Source: Uranotaenia lowii (Eukaryota > Arthropoda > Insecta > Diptera > Culicidae). Taken from it: a stretch of 64,000 nucleotides of DNA. The translations under genes and the position numbers were made by a program. The notes under the pieces are model-generated. The model did not search any database. It was not told the origin of the DNA and was given only the letters and a program-made list of their open reading frames with translations. Location: contig NC_073693.1 in the NCBI RefSeq assembly GCF_029784155.1, forward strand, positions 230,259,621-230,323,620, in the 5' to 3' direction. Position 1 is the stretch's first letter, and every line of letters begins with the position of its first letter. Of the stretch, positions 56,946 through 64,000 are shown piece after piece.

Positions 56946-59416
56946 ATTACTATTGATACAAAAGAAGAAAAACTAATTTCTTGAAAAACAATCAAACATG
57001 TTAAATTCTTATGATAAGACATGGAAGACAATCTGTTTCGATGCAACTAAATAGAACTGAACAGTAAAAAAAGGAATTTTAAACGATTTTATATAGGCTC
57101 AATGAAGGCCAAATCAAAAAGAGAAACAAAATTCTCATCTGTAAGAATTTGTTAAATAAGCACTTGGTAACATACATGCAGTTTTAAAAATACTTTTGAG
57201 GAGTGTTGGAAACTTGACGTGGTTTTAAAATTAAATTTCATGGATCTGTATAAGTAATCGATAAAATTTAAATTTTTACTTGGGTATGTTCAACGTTTTT
57301 CAAATCTGAACTCAGTTTTTGAAAGAAAAATATCTCAACTAAGTTTGTGAATTACCTTTTCTAACCATATTTATAACCTCTTTTAACAGTTTTCATATAA
57401 AACTATGCACTCATTGTGAGCGTTGATTTTAATTGTAAGTAGGTATAAATGAATGCCTGAAATAGATACAACTAGTCCTTTAAACATATATCTTCTTTCT
57501 CGCAGGCCTTAATAAACAGATATGGCCGTAGTAACGGAAGTGAAATGGATTTGAGATTTAAAACTCCCTCTCCCCATGAGAATTTCAGAAGAAGCAAGTG
57601 AGTAATTCTTCTCTACACTCAAAATTCTAAAAGATGTTGAAACGACTATAATCGAAACAAAAAAAATATTTTTACATCATATTTTGAAGATTGAATAATG
57701 TTATTCAAGAGTAATAATATTGATTTTTAACTGAAGCCAACTAAACCCAAGTTCAAAATTCTGTTACAGATTTTCAATTTTATTTTCTTTTTTTGATGTT
57801 GTTGAATGATAATTTAAAGAGGGTTTTAACCTTCAACTGCTACTCTCACTTGTTGATCGAAATTCAGTTCAGAATACTAAGTTGTAAATTTAATTTAACT
57901 CATTGTATTGCTGTTTTCAAATTTTAAATCTTAATCAATTTTGAGATTCGTAATTTTTATTTCAAAATATCAATAGAAACCAATAATCAAAAGCTGTTTT
58001 TAAATCATGAATCAAATTTAGCTTTGTATTTCAATAAAAAATCGATTCATGCTAATCGAACCATCCTGAGTGTTTAACTCTTATTCAAATTTGAAATTCT
58101 TAAACTAAATTCTCAGGCAGAATTCAAACATAGTAAAGCTTTCAAATGGCGAAAAAGAATTGAAGATTCAAAATCTGGTTCATTGAACGAAACCCAGAGA
58201 TTCAAACCCAAAACATTATCTGAATTATAGATTCATGAAATAAAAATCGCTCTTTGGCTCATATTTGATAGTCAGATTTGAAAATAAGATTCAGAAATCG
58301 TTTATTAGAAATTTTAGAAATTGAAATTTAGAATCGATGAAATTTGCAACAGATTCTTAACTCCAATTTTGAACAAAAGTTCAAAGAACAGAAACTGAAA
58401 TTCCAAATTCAGATTTAGCTCGTAAATGAATTGAACAAACAAGATAAGGAATTCAAATCGCAGGAGATTGCAGACTTATAATATATATTGTAAAGTCAAT
58501 TTTTAAATTTTAATCTTTTTCAAAGTCAGTTTTTAAACACAATCCAGCTGAAAACAACAAAAACTAAGTAGATTGTAAGTTTTTTTTTTTAATCATTAAC
58601 AGAATTTTATTTACAGAATTGATTTTTAATGCAAAATAATGCAATAATGCAAAAAACAAATAAAAATATTGCACGTAATTCCATATAAAACTGCATCGAA
58701 TAATTATTTTACATTTTTTTTTGCTAAATGTTCAAAAAGATGTTGTTCTAGGATTAAATATTAATGACAGCTGTTTGATATGCGCGTGGCGTTTGCTCAA
58801 GCTGAAAAAACGAGAAAATGACTCATTTGGCCAAAAATTCGAAGTCTCAAAAAAAATACTTTCAAATAGTTGTTGGGACTAAAAAAAAATAAATATGTAG
58901 CTTTTAATGTTACAATGATTCTGGATTGATTTTTTTTTATTTTGCCTGAACTTGGTTAAAATGATGAATAAGAAAAGTTATCTAAAATATTTGGTTTGAT
59001 GAATCAATTATTTTCCATCAATATGGTTTTTTCTAAAACAAAAGTTGTTTGTTAATACAAAATACAACTTTTGCAAATTTTTCAGCGCAAAAAATGGTTC
59101 TAGAAGGTTCTTATTGCAATTTTTTCAATAGCCTTATTTCAAATTATAATCTTATATTTTGCTACAAAATTAGAAAAGGTTACAGAAGTGAGCACATCAT
59201 ATACACTTTTTCAATGCTTAAATCAAATAATCTAAATCTTCCAGACTCATGAGCAAGTTCAATGATTTAATCATCTATGAATGATCCTTTTTTTACTAAA
59301 GGCTTTATTATACAAATTTAGCAAAACATTTTGAAGATTTATGAACATATTTTTCAAAGTTACTTTGAAATACGAAAATAAATTTATGTAAACAAACTTA
59401 CCAATGTGTAATCATA
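56946..59416. other. AT-rich sequence, no gene seen
   Basis: Decayed sequence with loose TTCAAATTTGAAATTC-like motifs around 58050-58450. Nothing with recognisable ends or coding content. Confidence 0.5.
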
Positions 59417-59418
59417 TA

Positions 59419-60009
59419 CAGACCCCGTTAGTTTTTGGCAACATTCGATTTTAGCAACATTCAATTTTGGCAACATCCGATTTTGGCACATGTGCCAAAA
59501 TCGAACGGTTTTTAGAAACAACATTACCTTTTGGTTTATGTCATAATAGGACCAATTAAATTTAGACAAACACCATTAATATAATATTATGTTCTAAAAT
59601 GGTGATAAAATGCAACAATAAAAACAAAAAAAAAATTTAAAAATTTTATAAAGTACTCAAACATGACAAAAAGATGAAAAATTCATAAAGTTGAAAACCA
59701 AATTTAAACAAAAGAATGAAAACGACAGAAACAACTAAAAAATGATGAAGAATGACTAAAAAAGCAAATAAAAACGAACATTATAAACTAAACATGAAAA
59801 GTGCAAACTGCATCAAAAACATGATGAAAAAAATAAAAAATGACTACAAATGGTTGAAAATTGAATAAAAATAACGTTTTTGATAATAATAAGTTATTTT
59901 GTAAAAATCACTGAAAAAAAGTTGAGAAAAAAAACCGTTCGATTTTGGCAACATTCGATTTTGGCAACACAAAATGTACGGGCATGTTGACAAAATCGAA
60001 CGGGGTCTG
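59419..60009. mobile_element. 591-bp TA-type MITE with CAGACCCCGTT ends
   Basis: CAGACCCCGTT at 59419 and its complement ending at 60009 are flanked by TA (59417-59418, 60010-60011). Subterminal repeats GATTTTGGCAACATTC occur several times in both orientations. The interior is A-rich and non-coding. TIR and TA site fit the Tc1/mariner/pogo superfamily. Confidence 0.85.
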
Positions 60010-60106
60010 TAGTACTATAAATATTTTTTTTTAATTCATGCTTTGTTTGAGCAAAAATACTATAGAAAAAAATCAGTCACTAGTCACAGAAGAATTAGTC
60101 ACAACA

Positions 60107-60128
60107 CCCCCCCCCCCCCCCCCCCCCC
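60107..60128. repeat. Run of 22 C
   Basis: Uninterrupted poly-C followed by TCTC. It is in non-coding sequence, and its length is likely to be inexact in any assembly. Confidence 0.95.
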
Positions 60129-61584
60129 TCTCATCAGACGGTTAATTCTAAGGCCCTGTTAACAGAATCTATAGAAAAGTGAAAAAAAATCGATGGACAA
60201 ATCTTAAAATTTTAATAAATTCATTTACAACAACTTTCTTCCATGTGCGTCTAATCACTTAGCTCAAAGCGGCTTTGGTGTGATTCGAGTGGAGGTCATC
60301 CTTGCCAATGTACATTAGATCAAATCCTTGTCATAACATTCAAAATACCCTTTCTGTGAATTATGATTTTAGAATTTATACGAAAGATGGACGCTGGACA
60401 TGAAGTTTCGCTGAGGATGTGTGTGTGTAGATTTTTTTTTCGAATAATTGACAGGTATTCAAAGTTCATTTGATTTGCGAAGAAAGTTAAGTTGAATTAT
60501 TTTAATGCCGAATATTTTGGAGATGATTTGTTAAATGATCTTCTAGATTTTCGAGTGTTTCATTCGGTTTGGCTTATGCCACCTAACCTTTTTATCTGAA
60601 ATTTATAAGGATTTCTTGAAGCAAAAATGGTTCATCTATGAAAAATCCTAACTCAGAAAATTATTTATTCGAGGCAAATGTATCTGCGTGATCCACTAAA
60701 TATAGAAAGCTATGCTTTTTTTCTCATCAAGTGTTATAAAATTTGCAGTAAAATTTTGGAGTGAAGTAACATACAGTTTTCTGATACTGAACTGCCAAAA
60801 AATCAAATTCAATGAAAGTTTTAAACAAGTTCCTAGGATCGTTCATTAGTTTCTAATTCATTTTAGGGGTTTGATGTTATTTTTTCTTAATTTATTTTCC
60901 TTTTGGAAAAATTACCGTTAAAAAGGTTGTAAAATTTGCATTTTTTTCATAAAAAGTTTCATGCAAAAACTGGGCAGGATTATTTAACGGTCCACTTTTT
61001 GAAGCATATTGCCTCTCTACTTTTTATTAAACAGTTTTCAAAAATAAAGATGCATCGTGCAGAATAAAATAGCATATTTTGTTATTGCCATATTATATCG
61101 AATCAAAAATACATCACGAAATTACAATATCTACGTTAACCTTAGAAGCAAAACTTTTAAATACCTTTCAAAAGAAAGATTTGGAAAAAAAATTGTATGT
61201 GCTCTTGACATGACATGTTTCAAGATTCCATTTCTAAGCGAATGGCCATTCACGAAAAACTTCTAAATTTCAAGAAATTCAGTACAGGACTAGGTTTCAC
61301 ACATTGCGGACCAACTACAAGAATTCTCGTTACAAATGTTATAAAATTAATTGTGCAATTCTATTCTACATAAATGAACAGAATACTTTCGGCATTTGCT
61401 GAATTTTTGTGTTTCTTTGCGTATATTTTTTGGCAGTTCTTAATGTGTTAATAGCAACACGTTATTCAAACAAACGAGAAAATTGCACCTAAAACTAGCT
61501 ACTCTCTACTCATCACTATTGAAATTAAGAAAAATTAGGTTTTTCTAGAAAGACTCTAAGAAAGATATTTACATACAAATATTC
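60129..61584. other. AT-rich sequence, no gene seen
   Basis: No supported frame or repeat. Confidence 0.5.
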
Positions 61585-62092
61585 TATATGAGCCACTAGG
61601 AGCCAAATGCACCCGCTAGTAGTGCAAAAACTAGTTTTGAGAAAACACGCTTTCAAGTTTTGATGTTTGTTTTTGTTCCATATATTTTTCGAAACTTTTT
61701 TTTCCCATTCGAATGTGAACAATTGAAAATAAAATTAAAATTTTGAAAAAGTTATCATCGTAAAGTTTGGAGAAGTAAGATTAATTTGGAATTATTAACA
61801 TAAACTCAATCATTTTTACACTTACACCCCTGTGGCTCAGAGGGACTCATATAATAAGTAAGTTCAATAACTTTCAATTCTGTCTTACTTATTATATTAG
61901 GCCCTCAGAGCCACATGGATATAAGTGTAAAAATGATTGAGTTTAAGTTAATAATTCCAAATTAATCTTACTTCTCCAAACTTTACGATGATAACTTTTT
62001 CAAAATTTTAATTTTATTTTCAATTGTTTACATTCAAATGGGAAAAAAAAAGTTTCGATAAATATATGGAACAAAAACAAACATAAAAATTC
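61585..62092. mobile_element. Two GAGCC-type MITE copies head to head
   Basis: 61585-61854 runs from TATATGAGCCACTAGGAGCC to CTCAGAGGGACTCATATAA. 61891-62092 is an inverted, truncated copy. The arms about 61656-61862 and 61884-62092 are complementary and meet at ATAATAAGTAAG / CTTACTTATTAT around a loop of about 21 bp. Related copies occur near 996 and 39429. Confidence 0.75.
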
Positions 62093-64000
62093 TGACATAC
62101 CTTCAATAAATCATCAACCATAATTTAACTTCCTGTTTCTGGTTTTGTCTTTATGATCAATCTTCCAATTATGAATCATAACCACTAAAAAGCTCTCAAA
62201 TTATATTCCAAGTCAACTTTATCATCGGAACTGAATTTCCCTTTTTGGCATCCAATGGAAAACGAATCATTTCATTGATTTATTTATTTATTTTCTCCTT
62301 TTCAGTTGCAGCCTTCAATGTCACCGCAAAAATTTTCACTTCGAAAGTCAATGGCGATCAATGGGTTTTAAGCCACTTATTCATTGCAGCGGAAAATCAT
62401 TACCTCGGCGTTGCGAAAACTGCAGCTTGGAAATGGGGAATGGTATGAACGATAAAATAAATAAATAAAACACGACACTAGTTGGGCTCTTAGTAAGAAG
62501 CAGCCATCAGCAGCAGCATTTCAGATCACTATCGATTGGAGATTTTCGCGGCTTTGAGCAGCACAAATTAATGAGCACAAAAATCAACCAACCAAGGTAG
62601 CGGCAAAATTTTACCCAATTAATGATTCTCACGTGTTTTGTGGGATCCGTTTTTTAGTTTGGAAAAAAGTGAGAGTCAGATGATCAATTATTTGAGATAA
62701 ACGATACGAGTCGACTATTCGAATTATCTTAACGAGAAGTTTAGGTGAAAGCAATGTTTTTCTGAATTTATCACTCGAATAATTCCTTTTCTATTTAACC
62801 TTTTTCTTCTATATATCAGTTACAATCCAAACATTTACCATTTCATTGTACAATATTACAAAAAAAAACAGTCTAAATGTCAATGTGAATAATGAAGTGA
62901 AATAAATCTATCAGCGTTCAGCCTATACAATCATTATGGAATGGGAGAAAAAAAAACTTCAATGGAATGAAATCGATGTAATTTGAATATTCGAAAAAAA
63001 AAAACACACAAAACCGTATTTATGACATTCAAAAAAAAAGACAACCATTCAGTATTCAATCTTACCCTACTCAGCTGTCAATCATGGATACGCCATTTAC
63101 GTCGACCAAGTTTTTGGTCAAGGAGAAGGGTCCATAAATCGTCGTTGTTTGTTATTATTTCGCAGCTCTGCAGTCTATTGTACCAGTTCGAGAAGGTGTG
63201 AAAGTGAATCATTCCAGCAATGCACATGTACGCCAACTGAAACTGTGTTTTTTACCAATGACATAGGTTGGTTTTTCGGTTGAAATTGTGAAGAACATGA
63301 AAAATGTCGGAAGTCGCCGCTGATGGATTGCTCACCTGAAATAGAAAAAAAAACGGAGAAAAATAGCTGTTAATTAAAACTGTGGATGAACCTTGGAAGA
63401 CATAATGAAACATGTTTATGTGGGAGGTCAATCGCTGTTAAAGAAAACGGAAACTAATGAGGATGAACTTCTGTATAGAATTCGACATTTTGACTCATTT
63501 CATCGGACCCAATATAAACTAAGCTTGTTGCAGATCCTAAATTAATTCTCTAATTTCATTTTGGTTGTCATGTCTATATCCTTCGCAAACCATTTCCAAA
63601 GCAGCATCTCTTATCGTAATTACCCTAAAGGCGAACTGCACAGATATCTGGTGCATTTTTCAGACAGGATGTTGTTAATTGAGCTTGCTATCCGTTTTTA
63701 GAAACATTCGCTGATGCCGCAGGGCATTGGCGGATCTGGTTTAGGTTACGCTTTCGAAAACATCCGTTCCTGTGAATTTGACGAGATTTCAGCTTCTGAA
63801 GGCTTTTCTGCGTATCCAAAAAGTTTATCCTCGCTAAATGAAATTGAAATTCCGAAAAAATAAGATGTTACATGTAGAAATCTCATAACTTTATTAGTTT
63901 GACTACTGAAAAAAGTGATAAATCTTACCCCGGATTACGGTACCCATCGAAATAAGATGAAAATATAAAAACAAACTTTGGAATCGTATATGGACCAGTT
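62093..64000. other. No established gene; one weak exon candidate
   Basis: A pyrimidine tract ending CTCCTTTTCAG at 62305 precedes a stretch that stays open in one frame for about 46 codons to a GTATGA at 62444. It is less AT-rich than the surroundings. No domain is recognised and no partner exon was found. Confidence 0.3.

Noticed and set aside
62983..63360. Minus-strand exon after TTTTTTTTCTATTTCAG near 63340
   Set aside because: The acceptor looks good, but the following frame is short and no donor or partner exon was found.

Overview
The window looks like a repeat-rich insect genome, most likely a mosquito. It is AT-rich, has short T-rich introns, and carries R1-type and I-type LINE fragments, two Gypsy-type LTR retrotransposons, many TA- and hAT-type MITEs, a Helitron 3' end and a decayed DD37E mariner-like transposase of the ITmD37E type known from mosquitoes. 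The species call is inference. I see no convincing host protein-coding gene and no rRNA or canonical tRNA; recognisable coding capacity belongs to mobile elements.

Left third (1-25.7 kb): two large nests. A hAT-type element (836-12820, 8-bp TSD ATATAGAT) contains a second hAT-type element (2713-12714, TSD ATTATTTT), which contains an apparently intact Gypsy-type retrotransposon on the minus strand, Gypsy-A (3648-12471, 1388-bp LTRs, TSD AAGT). Next, a decayed RTE-like LINE on the minus strand is split by Gypsy-B (15005-24737, plus strand, 1137-bp LTRs, TSD TGTG). Both Gypsy elements have gag with CCHC knuckles, a heptamer A AAA AAC just before the gag stop in the right phase for -1 frameshifting into pol, and a Lys-tRNA-like primer site. 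Gypsy-A pol is open; Gypsy-B pol is broken by three frameshifts. In both, the stretch after pol carries consensus splice sites on the opposite strand. In Gypsy-A these join into one uninterrupted 94-codon antisense frame over four exons.

Middle (25.7-46 kb): a decayed ITmD37E element, a Tc1-like transposase pseudogene split by a 914-bp TA-type MITE, a second copy of that MITE, fragments of an I-type and an R1-type LINE, a Helitron-like 3' end with a 265-bp-arm palindrome just inside it, a hAT MITE, and a 1.3-kb foldback element with inverted arrays of ATAGATTCAACTA-like repeats.

Right third (46-64 kb): a 3.94-kb LTR element without recognisable gag or pol (46442-50380, 283-bp LTRs, TSD CTTTA). 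Its interior holds 14 well-kept 25-nt stem-loop units of two alternating types, with compensatory changes in the stem and a constant loop. This is the best candidate for an undescribed functional RNA. Beyond it lie a 3.07-kb foldback element with inverted arrays of about 136-bp units, a 591-bp TA-type MITE and a head-to-head MITE pair in AT-rich sequence.

I ran no searches or folding programs. Positions come from reading the bases and translated frames; element boundaries rest on terminal repeats and target-site duplications.
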